Below are positions 29,301 to 38,300 of a stretch of DNA of 64,000 bases, one piece after another; the stretch's first letter is position 1; each line of letters starts with the position of its first letter. The stretch covers positions 101,884-165,883 of the forward strand of contig JBGAHE010000001.1 of the NCBI GenBank assembly GCA_044226365.1. The letters are read 5' to 3'. Made by a program: the position numbers and the translations under genes. The DNA comes from JALHNI01 sp044226365. GTDB taxonomy: Bacteria; Acidobacteriota; Terriglobia; Bryobacterales; Bryobacteraceae. A model generated the notes under the pieces. That model saw only the letters and a list, made by a program, of their open reading frames with translations. It was not told the DNA's origin and searched no databases.

Positions 29301-29705
29301 TTGGTTCACGCTATCCTGGGTCACATCAACCTTCACGCGACGCCGGAAGAAGTGCAGTTACAGGCCAATCTCCACGCCCGTATTCTTTCGGCCGAGGATG
29401 ACGAAGCTCAGGCCGCCGCACAAACCGTGTCTGCCGCTCTGGCCCATCCGCTCCTGCAGAAAGCCCGCGCCGCCTCCCGTCATCATCGTGAATGGCCCGT
29501 CAGTTGGCGCTCCGGCGAACATCTCATCGAAGGCCGCATCGACCTCGCCTTCTTTGACGATGGCCAATGGACCATCGTCGATTTCAAAACCACCGTCGAC
29601 CTCACCCTCCACCTCCGCCGCTACCAAAGCCAACTCGCCTGGTACATCGCCGCCGTCGAATCCCTTACGGGTCAAAGTGCGCGCGGCATCCTGCTAGGGG
29701 TTTAA
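26367..29705 (+). CDS. addA: UvrD/AddA-like helicase-nuclease
   Basis: The GTG at 26367 overlaps the addB stop (GTGA). The 1112-residue protein has the superfamily 1 helicase motifs: LVEASAGTGKTTEMV (Walker A), VTFTHKAAGEM (Ia), FVDEFQDTDPLQAEI (II), VGDPKQSIYKFRRADV (III), LTRSFRST (IV), MTTHAAKGLEFPIVILADL (V) and YVAATRARDLLVVP (VI). The C-terminus holds a RecB-type nuclease with NLVHAILGH, EGRIDLAFFDD and TIVDFKTT. With AddB it forms the end-resection enzyme of recombinational repair. Length and motif order match the AddA group. Confidence 0.9.
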   Translation: MSTVYALPSDAEARDRIRHSLGESLLVEASAGTGKTTEMVARMVNVLRSGRTTIDQLAAVTFTHKAAGEMKLRLRQELDRARNASTGAARDHLEHALQHLEEASIGTIHAFCAQILRERPVEARVDPAFAEVTDYQRDRLYTRAFRGWIQERLQQDSPGVRRALSRLAWAKRGDRSPLDDLRYAAIQLVEWRDFTAPWTRVPFDRRDAIDQIVGHILAVGPKVNQAFAVVRELATSIQRADEIDRRDYDALEAQLVRLHRDLIYNKRKGVEELTTALNNFKVCADADLAAELKEELAGFVDRYEGLKRQAGQLDFLDQLILTRGLIRDNLQVRTYLQRRFSHIFVDEFQDTDPLQAEILLLLASDRPEESDWTRARPVDGKLFVVGDPKQSIYKFRRADVLLYQKLRQKLIDQGSGVVQLTRSFRSTLPLQHFVNAAFADEMNGDDTTGQASYAPLLQGPPPDTLQPAVVALPAPRIYATRDISRRVIAESEPEAVVAFVDWLLKESQWTVRDPERPSERVPIRERHICLLFRRLTNYGVDISREYTRRFEARGISHLLVGSKSFHRREEVESLRAALTAIEWPHDELALYATLRGSLFAINDAALLKFLHHHKRLNPFRPREGLAEEFAPIAEALDLLRELHQKRNWRPVADTLNRLLEATRAHAGLAFRPAGHQVLANVTRLVDLARGYELEGGISFRGFVERLEEQAEHSTEVSEASVLEEGSEGVRLMTTHAAKGLEFPIVILADLTANLSRRQPERFVDTERQLCANELLNCMPIELMQEQVREQARERAEGVRVAYVAATRARDLLVVPVVGDQELEGWLEPLNKAMYPPRSAWRTARRAEQCPKFGSASVLERPPEQTDAEESSVHPGVHSPRVGQHEVVWWDPAVLNREFDSDYGLRQQQLLGEGGMDSLATYEAWREARQETITRGARPSVRVVTATGELEPPLGFTGVIETILAGERPQRPFGPRFGNLVHAILGHINLHATPEEVQLQANLHARILSAEDDEAQAAAQTVSAALAHPLLQKARAASRHHREWPVSWRSGEHLIEGRIDLAFFDDGQWTIVDFKTTVDLTLHLRRYQSQLAWYIAAVESLTGQSARGILLGV

Positions 29706-29735
29706 CCTCCTGGCGGGAGCCCCCGGGAATCGCTA

Positions 29736-29750
29736 CCATTAAGTTAATGG
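29736..29750. promoter_or_regulatory. Perfect palindrome over the MFS start codon
   Basis: CCATTAA-G-TTAATGG is an exact inverted repeat with a one-base centre, and the MFS ATG (29747-29749) is inside its right arm. It may be an operator or a start-codon hairpin (inference). Confidence 0.45.
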
Positions 29751-30916
29751 GGTTATCTCCTCAGGAGTTTGGCGGTCGGTTCTGGGCTGTCATTGCTTCC
29801 ACTTTCCTCGGTTTCATCGGTATGGGCGCGGTTCTGCCCGCTTTGGCTCCCCACGTACGCCATGATCTTGGCGGTTCGGACCAAACGGTCGGCTTCGTCA
29901 TTGGCATTTTCTCTTTCGTCGCTCTCATCAGCCGCTTCGCCTCCGGCCCCTTGGCGGACCGCCGCGGCCGCAAAGTCGCCTTTATCGCCGGCCTCTCCAG
30001 TTGTGCCGCCGCCGGCTTCGTCTACCTCCTGCCCCTGGGGCTGAAGGGCGCGTATCTCGGCCGCATTCTGCAAGGTTTCGGCGAGGCCTGCCTGTACACG
30101 GGTGCCGCCGCGTGGGTCATCGAACTCGCCGGCGTCCACCGCAGCGGCCAAGCCCTCGGCTATCTCAGCAGCGGCATTTGGGGCGGCATCTCTTTCGGAC
30201 CCGTCGTCGGCCAGGCTCTTGGCACCTTCCCCCGCGCCGCCGCTCTCCAAGTCGTCTGCGCTCTCCTCGGCATGGCTTGCCTCTGGTTCGTGCGCGAGGA
30301 CTACCGCCCCTCGCCGGACCGTCGCCGCGGCCCGTGGATCCCCCGCGGCCTCATGATGCCCGGCCTGACCATTGGCTTCGTCAACGTCCACTATCCCGTC
30401 CTCACCGGCTTCCTCGTCCTGCATCTCTCCGCGCAGGGCGGCGCCGGCCCCATGGCCTTCACCGCCTACGCGCTCGTCATCCTGTTCTCGCGCTTCTTCT
30501 TCGGCGGACTGCCGGACCGCATCCCGCCCAGCCGCACCTTCTACGGTGGCCTCGCCGCGATGTTCGTCGGCCTCCTCGGCATCACCTTCGCCACCGGACC
30601 CGTTATAGGAGTCGCCGCCACCGCCATCCTCGGCCTCGGCTTCTCCTTCCCTTGGTCCTCGGTCGCCTCCACCGTTCTGCGGCGCACTCCGGAAAGCGAA
30701 CGCGGCTCCGTCGTCAGCGTGCTGAGCGCCTTTTACGACCTCTTCGTCGGCGTCAGCTCTTTCGTCGCCGGCGCCATGGCCAAACGACTGGGATATCCTG
30801 CCGCCTTCGTGATGGCCGCGGTTGCCGTCGGCATCGCGGCCATCCTCGGCCGCTATGTCTTTGCCGTCCCGGTTGAAGAAGAGGAAACGCCCGAACTCGC
30901 TGAAGTCGCCGGCTAG
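29747..30916 (+). CDS. MFS transporter
   Basis: The ATG at 29747 gives a 389-residue inner-membrane protein with about twelve hydrophobic spans (FWAVIASTFLGFIGMGAVLP, FVIGIFSFVALISRFASG and so on). The major facilitator signature between spans 2 and 3 is GPLADRRGRKVAF, and LYTGAAAWVIELA and FFFGGLPDRIPPSRTFY mark the N- and C-terminal bundles. It resembles drug or sugar exporters of the YfcJ/arabinose-efflux type, but the substrate cannot be told. The longer open frame upstream overlaps addA and is not used. The last four bases overlap the convergent TIGR03437 gene. Confidence 0.9.
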   Translation: MGLSPQEFGGRFWAVIASTFLGFIGMGAVLPALAPHVRHDLGGSDQTVGFVIGIFSFVALISRFASGPLADRRGRKVAFIAGLSSCAAAGFVYLLPLGLKGAYLGRILQGFGEACLYTGAAAWVIELAGVHRSGQALGYLSSGIWGGISFGPVVGQALGTFPRAAALQVVCALLGMACLWFVREDYRPSPDRRRGPWIPRGLMMPGLTIGFVNVHYPVLTGFLVLHLSAQGGAGPMAFTAYALVILFSRFFFGGLPDRIPPSRTFYGGLAAMFVGLLGITFATGPVIGVAATAILGLGFSFPWSSVASTVLRRTPESERGSVVSVLSAFYDLFVGVSSFVAGAMAKRLGYPAAFVMAAVAVGIAAILGRYVFAVPVEEEETPELAEVAG

Positions 30917-32595
30917 TTCACCGGCCGGACGGCAATCTCCGCCGAATCGCCGCGATAATCCGCCTGATCGATCACGCAGATCACCGTGCCTTTCGTCGCG
31001 GACCAGTCCGCGGGAATCGTCACGTCGATCTGATAAACGCCGATCGACCCGCCCGCCAGCCCCGCAAACGGTACCACCACCCCCGGCGCGCGCACCGGAA
31101 CCCCCTGCGAACCAAACTCCACCAGATAACAACCCATGGGCGAAGTCACCCTTGCCGGAGGTTCGATGGGGCTTCGCTCACCCGTCTTCACCGTCTGGTT
31201 CACCGCGCCCATATTTCGCGCGAACAGATGAATCGTCTCCCCGGCCACCGCCGGATCCTCCTCCGTCACCAAGCCATGGAAATCCTGATGCGCCGCCTGC
31301 AGCACGCCCGTCCAACCGTCCCGTTCGAACGTAATCGTCGGCCGGTCCAGTGGCGTGAACCCAAAGCGCTGTGCAAACGGGCTGTCCTTGCCCTGCACCG
31401 TCAGCACCCGCGCGTCCGGCCGATACTCCCACGGCACCTGCACCGCTGCCCGATCCCGCTCCAGTTCCGAGAGGGGCAACCCCGTTTCGCCCAGCCGGAA
31501 GCGCGTCTCCCGCGTCATGCCCGCGCCCACCAGCCGAATCACGCTGCCCGGATAGGCGAACGTCCCCGTCGACGTGACAAACGGCGTCGTCGGAATTGCC
31601 TCCTCCACGCGACCGTCCAACAGGCTCACCCGCATAATCTGCCCCAGCCCCGTCGCCAGCCAGGCCACCTCACCGTTGCCGCTCAGCACGCCTCCCACGA
31701 TATCCGTCGACATCGACGTCACTAACGTCGCTTCGCCTGTACGCCCCAATTGGTAAGCCTGAATCTTGCCCTCGGCGTTCGGCGCCAGGTACATCAGGGT
31801 TCCGTCATTGGCGAACGACGGCTGATAGCGGAAAATGCCCGCCGGATACGGCAGCGTCAGATTCCGGGCCACGCTCGCCAATACGCGCGCCGGCGCCCCG
31901 TCCAGATCCGTCAACACCAGTTCGTACGCTGTCGCCGTTTCCCGCTCGAATGCCAGCCGGCTTCCATCCGGACTCACCGCTCCCCGCTGCGCCCCCAGCG
32001 CGCCCGGCACTTCCTTCTGTGTGCCGTCCGCCGCCAACCGGAGCAGGGAACTCGTCCCCGCCGTCGGTACCAGCGCGAGCGCCATCCCACGATTGGTGAC
32101 CGATTGCGGCCCGAACCATGCTGCGCCTGCCGGAAAGTCGCGCGACCGTTCGGACCCCAACTCGATCACCCGCCACCGAAACTCCGCCGTCCCTCCGAAT
32201 AGATAGCGCCCGTTCCGGCTCAGCGCCGCGTTGTTATAAATCGCTTGCTCCACCTTCGCGCCGGTCAGCGTGAACGGCGCCCGCGAACCACCAATGCCGC
32301 AGCTCGGCGACAAACACGGCGGCACCGTCCCATAGCCCACGATGCCTCCATCGCCGCTCACGATCGGCCGGATGATCGACGGCGCAAATGGGCTGGAGCC
32401 CTCGGTCGTCGTCTTGTAGAGCTTCAGTCCCTCGCTGTCCAACTGAAACATCTTCAGCCGGCTGTCTTCGGCACCCGTCGATAAGCTGGTCGTGAAATAG
32501 AGCCGTCCCGCATCGGTCACGGCAAAGTCGAAATACTGGGCCGCCAGCGGCAAGCCCGCGAACATCATAAGCAGGCCAAATTGACTGCGAATCAC
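30913..32595 (-). CDS. Secreted beta-propeller-like protein with TIGR03437-type C-terminus
   Basis: The GTG at 32595 opens a 560-residue protein with a signal peptide (MIRSQFGLLMMFAGLPLAAQ). The N-terminal ~330 residues carry propeller-like repeats (AALSRNGRYLFGG, AVSPDGSRLAFERE, PSFANDGTLMYLAPN, GGVLSGNGEVAWLA). The last ~220 residues (YPGSVIRLVGAGM, AGETIHLFARNMG, GVYQIDVTIPADW) resemble the TIGR03437 uncharacterised domain that is abundant in Solibacter-like acidobacteria. It is likely exported; no function is known. Its stop shares the tetranucleotide CTAG with the convergent MFS gene. Confidence 0.75.
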   Translation of the reverse strand: MIRSQFGLLMMFAGLPLAAQYFDFAVTDAGRLYFTTSLSTGAEDSRLKMFQLDSEGLKLYKTTTEGSSPFAPSIIRPIVSGDGGIVGYGTVPPCLSPSCGIGGSRAPFTLTGAKVEQAIYNNAALSRNGRYLFGGTAEFRWRVIELGSERSRDFPAGAAWFGPQSVTNRGMALALVPTAGTSSLLRLAADGTQKEVPGALGAQRGAVSPDGSRLAFERETATAYELVLTDLDGAPARVLASVARNLTLPYPAGIFRYQPSFANDGTLMYLAPNAEGKIQAYQLGRTGEATLVTSMSTDIVGGVLSGNGEVAWLATGLGQIMRVSLLDGRVEEAIPTTPFVTSTGTFAYPGSVIRLVGAGMTRETRFRLGETGLPLSELERDRAAVQVPWEYRPDARVLTVQGKDSPFAQRFGFTPLDRPTITFERDGWTGVLQAAHQDFHGLVTEEDPAVAGETIHLFARNMGAVNQTVKTGERSPIEPPARVTSPMGCYLVEFGSQGVPVRAPGVVVPFAGLAGGSIGVYQIDVTIPADWSATKGTVICVIDQADYRGDSAEIAVRPVN

Positions 32596-32601
32596 CCCTT
32601 G

Positions 32602-32615
32602 AGCTTAGCTAAGCT
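32602..32615. promoter_or_regulatory. Perfect 14-bp palindrome between HpcH aldolase and TIGR03437 genes
   Basis: AGCTTAG-CTAAGCT is an exact palindrome without a spacer that overlaps the stop codon of the aldolase gene and reaches to six bases before the GTG of the next minus-strand gene. It could be an operator or part of a processing hairpin; there is no T-run. Confidence 0.4.
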
Positions 32616-33382
32616 TGCTCAGCGGCCCGCAGCCGTTCGAGGTCAGATGTTAACCCGCGCACACCCGCAAACAACAAGCCCCCGAAGTTGATAAACCGGT
32701 AACCCTGCTGATAGCACTCGAGTGAAGCATCGTAACCGCCTACCGAGATCCCCGCATACTTGCCCGCCGCGCTGACGCGCTTCGGGAACTCCGCCAGAAA
32801 CCGCTTCACGTCCGGATGACCCACCTGCCCGATCACTCCCAGTGAAGCGGATAAGTCCATCGGCCCGGCAAACACCACATCGATGCCATCCACCGCCGCG
32901 ATCTCCTCCACGTTCGCCATGCCTTCGGGCGATTCCACTTGCGCCACCACGCAGATCTCGTCGTTGGCGTGCGGTAGATACTCGCTCCACGGCACGTTCA
33001 TGTAAAACGTCCACAACGGCGATACCCCGCGCGACCCCTGCGGCGGATACTTTGCATATTGCACCGCCAACCGCGCCTCCTCCGCATTATTCACTTGCGG
33101 AATCATCACCGCCGATGCACCCAGGTCCAGCGCCTTTTTGATCAGATTCGGATCGAGTCCCGCCACCCGAATCATCGGCATGCAGCCCGCCCGCCGCGCC
33201 TGCACCGGAATCAGCCGGATGTCGTCCAACCCGAACGTCGAATGCTCCGTATCGATCCACAGGAAGTCGACCCCCGTCCCAATCGTCAACTGGTTGGCCA
33301 ACTCATCGGCCACGCCCGTTGCCGCGCCCCAGGCCGTCTTGCCCGCCGCCAGCTTCTTCTTTACCGGATTCTCAAACGACAA
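32609..33382 (-). CDS. HpcH/HpaI family aldolase
   Basis: The TTG at 33382, preceded by GGGAG, starts a 257-residue class II aldolase barrel. Visible are the N-terminal KLAAGKTAWGAATG, DFLWIDTEHSTFGLDDI, MIRVAGLDPNLIKKALDLGA, and the metal-binding residues in VVAQVESPEGMANVEEI and VVFAGPMDLSASLG. The family splits 2-keto-3-deoxy acids (for example 2-keto-3-deoxy-rhamnonate or 4-hydroxy-2-ketoheptanedioate) into pyruvate and an aldehyde in the cytoplasm. It overlaps the upstream alpha-toroid gene by 11 bases and is controlled with it and a GntR regulator, which suggests sugar-acid breakdown (inference). Confidence 0.88.
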   Translation of the reverse strand: MSFENPVKKKLAAGKTAWGAATGVADELANQLTIGTGVDFLWIDTEHSTFGLDDIRLIPVQARRAGCMPMIRVAGLDPNLIKKALDLGASAVMIPQVNNAEEARLAVQYAKYPPQGSRGVSPLWTFYMNVPWSEYLPHANDEICVVAQVESPEGMANVEEIAAVDGIDVVFAGPMDLSASLGVIGQVGHPDVKRFLAEFPKRVSAAGKYAGISVGGYDASLECYQQGYRFINFGGLLFAGVRGLTSDLERLRAAEQA

Positions 33383-34349
33383 TCTCTGCTCCCATTTGCG
33401 CCAACAGCGCCACGAACTCCGCCGTCACGTCGTAACGGGCCGCCTCGCCGCTGGCAGGCTTCGCCTCGTACACGCCTTCCGCATTCCAGGACCCGTCGCC
33501 GCACTGCAGCGCCGTCAGCCCGTCCACCACCGCCAGCACCAACCGTGCCTCTGCCGGATCGCCCGTCCGCTGATACGTCCACGCCGCGCCCCAACCCACC
33601 TTGCCGCTTTGCGGCGTCTGATAACGGTCCTCGGCCGCGTGCGCACTGGCCTGCAGATAACGCTGCGCCAGTTTCACCGCTTCTCCGTCGCGCGCCTTCC
33701 GCGCATACTCAGCGAGAAACGCCGCGCTGATGCCGTATTGGAAATACCATTGCCGCGGACGCATCGCATCCACCACGTACGCCGCCGATCCGTCCCCGCG
33801 CACCAACCCCACTCCCGGTTGCCACACATGCACCAGACCCGCCTTCAAGTTCGGCTGCTCATCGAACACGCGTCGCAGCCACCTCGTCACTCCGGCCGCG
33901 GCTTCCATCTCGCCCACCGCCAGGCAAGCCAGCCCCGCCATGCTCGTCGTCATGATCTCTTCGCGATCGTCATGCCGCGTACGGAAGCCGCCGCTTTCCG
34001 CATTGCGGCGCGTCAGCAGAAAACGCACCAGCCTCCCGGCCGTGTCCTGATCGCCTAACGCGGCCGCCCCGCACGCCAGCCACGCATGCGGATAGATTCG
34101 ATAGTCCTCGAACCACCCCAGCCCCGTGCCGTCCAGGTCTCCATCAGGCTGCAGATAGCGCTGCCGCACATGCCCGAGCACTTGCTCGGCCGCCGCTGCA
34201 TCGCCGCTCCACAGAAAGGCGCAAGGTGTCTTGTAATAGGCCGAAAGATCGGTCGCCCCGCGCAGTTGGCCCTCTGCGTTCAGCCGCTCGCGCAGCCATT
34301 CGGCGCCCCTCTCTGCGGCCTCGCGTGCCGGATTAGTTGCGTTCAACAA
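33372..34349 (-). CDS. Alpha/alpha-toroid (terpenoid-cyclase-like) protein of unknown function
   Basis: The 325-residue protein starts at TTG 34349. It is helical, with repeated segments such as RIYPHAWLACGAAALGDQDTAGRLVRFLL, TSMAGLACLAVGEMEAAAGVTRWL and QYGISAAFLAEYARKARDGEAVKLA, and with aromatic/Gly motifs like DGSWNAEGVY. This is the look of an alpha/alpha barrel as in glycosidases, epimerases and prenyltransferase-like folds. No signal peptide is seen. It lies between a GntR regulator and an HpcH aldolase in one minus-strand unit, so it may act on a sugar or sugar acid. I do not recognise the exact family. Confidence 0.6.
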   Translation of the reverse strand: MLNATNPAREAAERGAEWLRERLNAEGQLRGATDLSAYYKTPCAFLWSGDAAAAEQVLGHVRQRYLQPDGDLDGTGLGWFEDYRIYPHAWLACGAAALGDQDTAGRLVRFLLTRRNAESGGFRTRHDDREEIMTTSMAGLACLAVGEMEAAAGVTRWLRRVFDEQPNLKAGLVHVWQPGVGLVRGDGSAAYVVDAMRPRQWYFQYGISAAFLAEYARKARDGEAVKLAQRYLQASAHAAEDRYQTPQSGKVGWGAAWTYQRTGDPAEARLVLAVVDGLTALQCGDGSWNAEGVYEAKPASGEAARYDVTAEFVALLAQMGAEIVV

Positions 34350-34373
34350 GAACGATGGTACGACGTTTCGGCC

Positions 34374-35156
34374 CTACTTTCGCCGCTTCCGTCCGGCCGC
34401 CTGGGCGTAGTCTTCCGGATCCTCGCCCCGCCCCACCCGTTGCGCCATCGCCTCTTCCAGAATCCGATAGCGCTCGTTCGCCCGCGTCAGGTGCTCGCGC
34501 ATCGCCTGTTCGGCGCGCGCCGCGTCATGGGCCGCAATCGCCGCGAGTAGCCCTTCGTGCTCCGCTAGCGTAATGAACTCGGACCCCGGAATCCGCAGCA
34601 GGTCCCGCCGGAAGTGAAACAGCCAGTCCAGCATCGCCTCGCTCAACATCACGCACACCGAGTTCCCGCTCACCGCCGCCATCGCCGTATGGAACGCCAT
34701 GTCCGCCTTCACAAACGCCGGGATGTCCTCAATCAAGGACCGCTGCCGTTCCAGCGCCTCCTCCAGCCGCGTCAGATCGGCCAGCGTCGCCCGCTCCGCC
34801 GCCTGCCGCACCATCCCCAGCTCGAACAACATCCGCGCTTCCTTCAGATGTTCCAGCGTCTGCGGCGAGGTCTGCAGCAACTGCAGCATCGTCTCTCCCA
34901 CCTGCCCGAACACGCGCCGTTGATCCGGCACCGCCACGCGCGCCCGTTCGCCATGATGAATCTCGATCAGCCCCGCTGTACTCAGCCACTGCATCGCCTC
35001 CCGGACGGCGGGCCGCCCCACCTGGAAGCGCTCCATTAGCGCGCGCTCGGAAGGGAGCCGGTCGCCCGGCCGTAAGTCCTGGCTCCGGATCATCTCCAGC
35101 AGGCGTTCCCGCACCTCGTCGGCTAGTTTGCGGCGCACAATCGGTTCGATGGACAT
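34374..35156 (-). CDS. GntR/FadR-family transcriptional regulator (FCD domain), NanR-like
   Basis: The 260-residue protein has an N-terminal winged helix (RRKLADEVRERLLEMI, LPSERALMERFQVGRPAVREAMQWLSTAGLI) and the motif HHGERARV, which together resemble E. coli NanR closely. The C-terminal FCD domain has the usual Asp/His metal ligands (KADMAFH, LAEHEGLL, MREHL). It probably senses a small acid or sugar acid and represses its own unit and the divergent TonB-dependent receptor gene. Candidate operators lie at 35188-35206 and 35275-35291. The basic end AAGRKRRK is unusual. Confidence 0.9.
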   Translation of the reverse strand: MSIEPIVRRKLADEVRERLLEMIRSQDLRPGDRLPSERALMERFQVGRPAVREAMQWLSTAGLIEIHHGERARVAVPDQRRVFGQVGETMLQLLQTSPQTLEHLKEARMLFELGMVRQAAERATLADLTRLEEALERQRSLIEDIPAFVKADMAFHTAMAAVSGNSVCVMLSEAMLDWLFHFRRDLLRIPGSEFITLAEHEGLLAAIAAHDAARAEQAMREHLTRANERYRILEEAMAQRVGRGEDPEDYAQAAGRKRRK

Positions 35157-35187
35157 GGGCGGCTCCCCGCTTTACGAAATTTGGGAG

Positions 35188-35206
35188 TGGTGTAGTGATC
35201 ATACCA
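35188..35206. promoter_or_regulatory. Candidate GntR operator near the regulator start
   Basis: TGGTGTAGTGATCATACCA is an imperfect palindrome whose ends are TGGTRT/AYACCA, the type of half-site known for FadR-family regulators. The block TGATCA-Y-ACCA occurs again at 35273-35283. It lies 32 bases before the GntR start codon in the divergent intergenic region. Confidence 0.5.
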
Positions 35207-35263
35207 GTTTGCCCGCCGCACAGCCGACCACTCACCGATCGAAGCGATTCAGCCGCCCCTCCT

Positions 35264-35293
35264 TTGCCTTACTGATCACACCACCTGTGATAG
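35264..35293 (+). promoter_or_regulatory. Candidate promoter with embedded operator for the TonB-dependent receptor
   Basis: TTGCCT (35264-35269) and TGATAG (35288-35293) are spaced by 18 bases and lie 51 bases before the receptor ATG. Between and over them is the inverted repeat ATCACA-CCACC-TGTGAT (35275-35291), so a bound repressor would block polymerase. The -10 match is weak. Confidence 0.4.
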
Positions 35294-35343
35294 ATTGTCA
35301 CCTGCCAAATGAAACTGGCTACATCTTCTCCAGGGAGTCCGCC

Positions 35344-38300
35344 ATGCGCATTTTGAGGTTGCTTGTTCTCGCCTCGCTTCCCGCGCTGCTCGCCGCGCAA
35401 GATACGCGCGGCAACATTAACGGAACCGTCACCGATACTCAAGGTGCGGCCGTTGTGGGTGCCAACGTCACCGTGACCAATACCGGCACCACCACTGTCA
35501 CCAAACTGGTCACCAATCCCAGCGGCTATTACGAAGCCCCGCTGCTTCTACCCGGCAACTACTCCGTCACCGTGGAGTTCTCCGGCTTTAAAAAGTCCAT
35601 CCGCTCCGGCATTACGCTCGGCATCGGCGACCAGCTCAAGATCGACGTCGCCCTCGAAGTCGGCGGCACTGCCGAATCGGTCACCGTCTCCGCCGAAGCC
35701 CCCATGCTTGATACCAGCACCGTCAGCACGGGCCGCAACATGACCAATCGCGAAGTCATGGATCTGCCCGTCATCGGCAACAACGTCATGGCGCTCAGCC
35801 GCATGGCTCCCGGCGTTCAGGTTCCGGGCACCACCCAGTTCCTGGTTCAGGGACAGGTCGGTGGCGGCTCGGCCTACAACTCGCCCGGCAACGTCGGCGG
35901 CAACGAATGGTCCATTGACGGCGCCTCCACCAACGGCACCGATCGCCGCGCCTCCATCATGCCCTCGCCCGACGTCATCGACGAATTCAAGATCGAAACG
36001 TCGAACTTCGACGCTTCCTTCGGTCATGCCACCGGTCTCGGCATCTCGATGTCCACCAAGTCCGGCAACAACCTCTTCCACGGCACCAGCACGCTCCAGT
36101 TCATCAATCAGCGCTGGAACGCCGCTTCGTTCTTCGTGAAGCAGGCCCGCGGCGTGCAGATTGCGAACCTCCGCAACGCCGGCAACATCTCCGGCGCCGA
36201 TGCCCTGGCCGACACACCTCTCATGCCCTCCGGCAAGACGCTCAACTACCAGGCCACCATCAGCGGCCCCATCTACATCCCGAAGGTCTTCGACGGCCGC
36301 AACAAGCTCTTCTTCTTCCTCGGCTACTCCGAACTGAAGAATCGCCAGTCCGCCCGCCCCTCCGAAATCAACTACACCGTGCCGACCTTGGCCATGCGCA
36401 ACGGCGACTACTCGGACCTTCTCCGCGTCGATGCCACCCGCTACCAGGTCTACGACCCCGTCTCCACCCGCCCCGATCCCGCGCGCCCCGGCCACTGGGT
36501 CCGCACCCCCTTCGCCGGCAACATCATTCCCCGCTCGCGGATGAACAACCCCATCTATGACTTCTACGCCAAGCGCATGCCGCTGCCCAACGTCGACACC
36601 ACCGGCCGCGACCCCATCAACAACTACCTCGCCACGGCCATGCCCAACACCGTCGACTATCGCTCCTTCAACAACCGCATCGACTATCAGGCCTCCCAGA
36701 ATCACCGCTTCTTCGTGCGCTGGTTCAAGAGTTCTTATCTCGAAGGCGCCCAGGACTTCACCTTTGAAACGGAAAAAGGCCTGATGAACTGGGACGAAAA
36801 GCGACCCGCCGCCAGCATCGCCGCTGACTGGACCTACACCGTCAGCCCCTCCACCATCATCAACGTCACCGTCGATACCAACTGGTTCCTCCTCCAGAAC
36901 CAGCGCCTCGGCACCCGCAAGTACAAACCCTCGGACGTCGGCTTGCCCGCCTACATGGATGCCAAGTGCGCGTCCAGTTGCGTCATGCCCCGCATCCTTT
37001 TTCCCGGCATGACCCACTGGAACGGCGACATGTTCATGGGCGTCACCGTCGACCCCGGCACCAAGGGCCGTCAACAAGCCGCCAAGTTCAACCTCACCCA
37101 CGTCCGCGGCGTTCATTCTTTCCGCGCCGGCTTCGATACCCGCCAGCACTTCCGCACCCAGTTGCAGAACGGCGGTTTCACCTCTGGCACCTTCAACTTT
37201 GCGAATAACTATGTCCGCAAGGACGATGACGGCGTCACCCCCGCTGCCAGCCTCGGCCTCGATTGGGCCACCTTCCAGTTGGGCATCCCCACTGCGATCT
37301 CCGTTGATACCAACGACAACTTCGCCCTGATGAGCCCATATTACGGCTGGTATGGTCAGGACACTTGGCGCGTCAGCCGCAACCTCACGCTGACGCTTGG
37401 TCTCCGCATGGAATATGAGCAAGGCCCCACCGAGCGCTACAACCGTGCCCTTACCTACTTCGATGCCGGCACGGATCTGCCGATCACCGCCGGCGCTCAA
37501 GCAGCCTACGCCCGCAACCCCGTTCCGGAACTCGCCGCTAATCAGTTCATCGTCAAAGGCGGCAACGTGTACGCGGGCGTCAACGGCGCTTCCCGCCGCC
37601 TGTGGCAGAACCAGTTGATGTGGCTCCCGCGCCTGTCCGCCGCCTGGCAGATCAACCCCAAAATGATCGTCCGCGCCGGCTACGGTAGCTACTACGACAC
37701 CTTAAACGTCATGAACCAGGGCGCTGACCAATACGGTTTCGCCCGCGCCACCACCACCAACATCACCAACGACGCCGGCACCACCTGGCTCGTCGGCAAC
37801 CCGGGTAACGGTGTCTCGCCTCTTTCCGATCCCTTCCCGGTTCGCTCCAACGGCACCCGCTTCGACGTTCCCCTGCGTGACGCCCTTGGCAACATGGCCC
37901 GCGTCGGTCAGGGCTTCACCTACACCGACTTCGGCCGCCAGCATCCGCGCGTCCAGCGTTGGCGCATCGGTCTTCAACGCGAAATCTCGCGCAACATGAT
38001 GATCGAAGTCGCTTACTGGGGTCAGTGGGCTGACAACATCGGCGTCGGCGTTCGCATGGACTACCTGCCAGAGCAATATTGGAACAAGACCAATGTGCGC
38101 AACGACGCGGCCACCACCGCGCTCAACGCCAACGTCACCAACCCCTTTGCCATCGCCAACTTCGAATCGCTGCGGACCTCCAACCCGATCGTTTATCAGC
38201 AAATGTCGACGCTCGGTCAATTCACTAGTCCCACCATCGCGAAGAACCGTCTGCTGCGTCCCTATCCGCAGATGAACAGTCTCACCAACGCCACCACGCC

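Noticed and set aside
35548..37500. Long minus-strand frame (650 codons) opposite the TonB-dependent receptor
   Set aside because: Valine/glycine/aspartate-rich low-complexity translation antisense to a strong gene; no domains.
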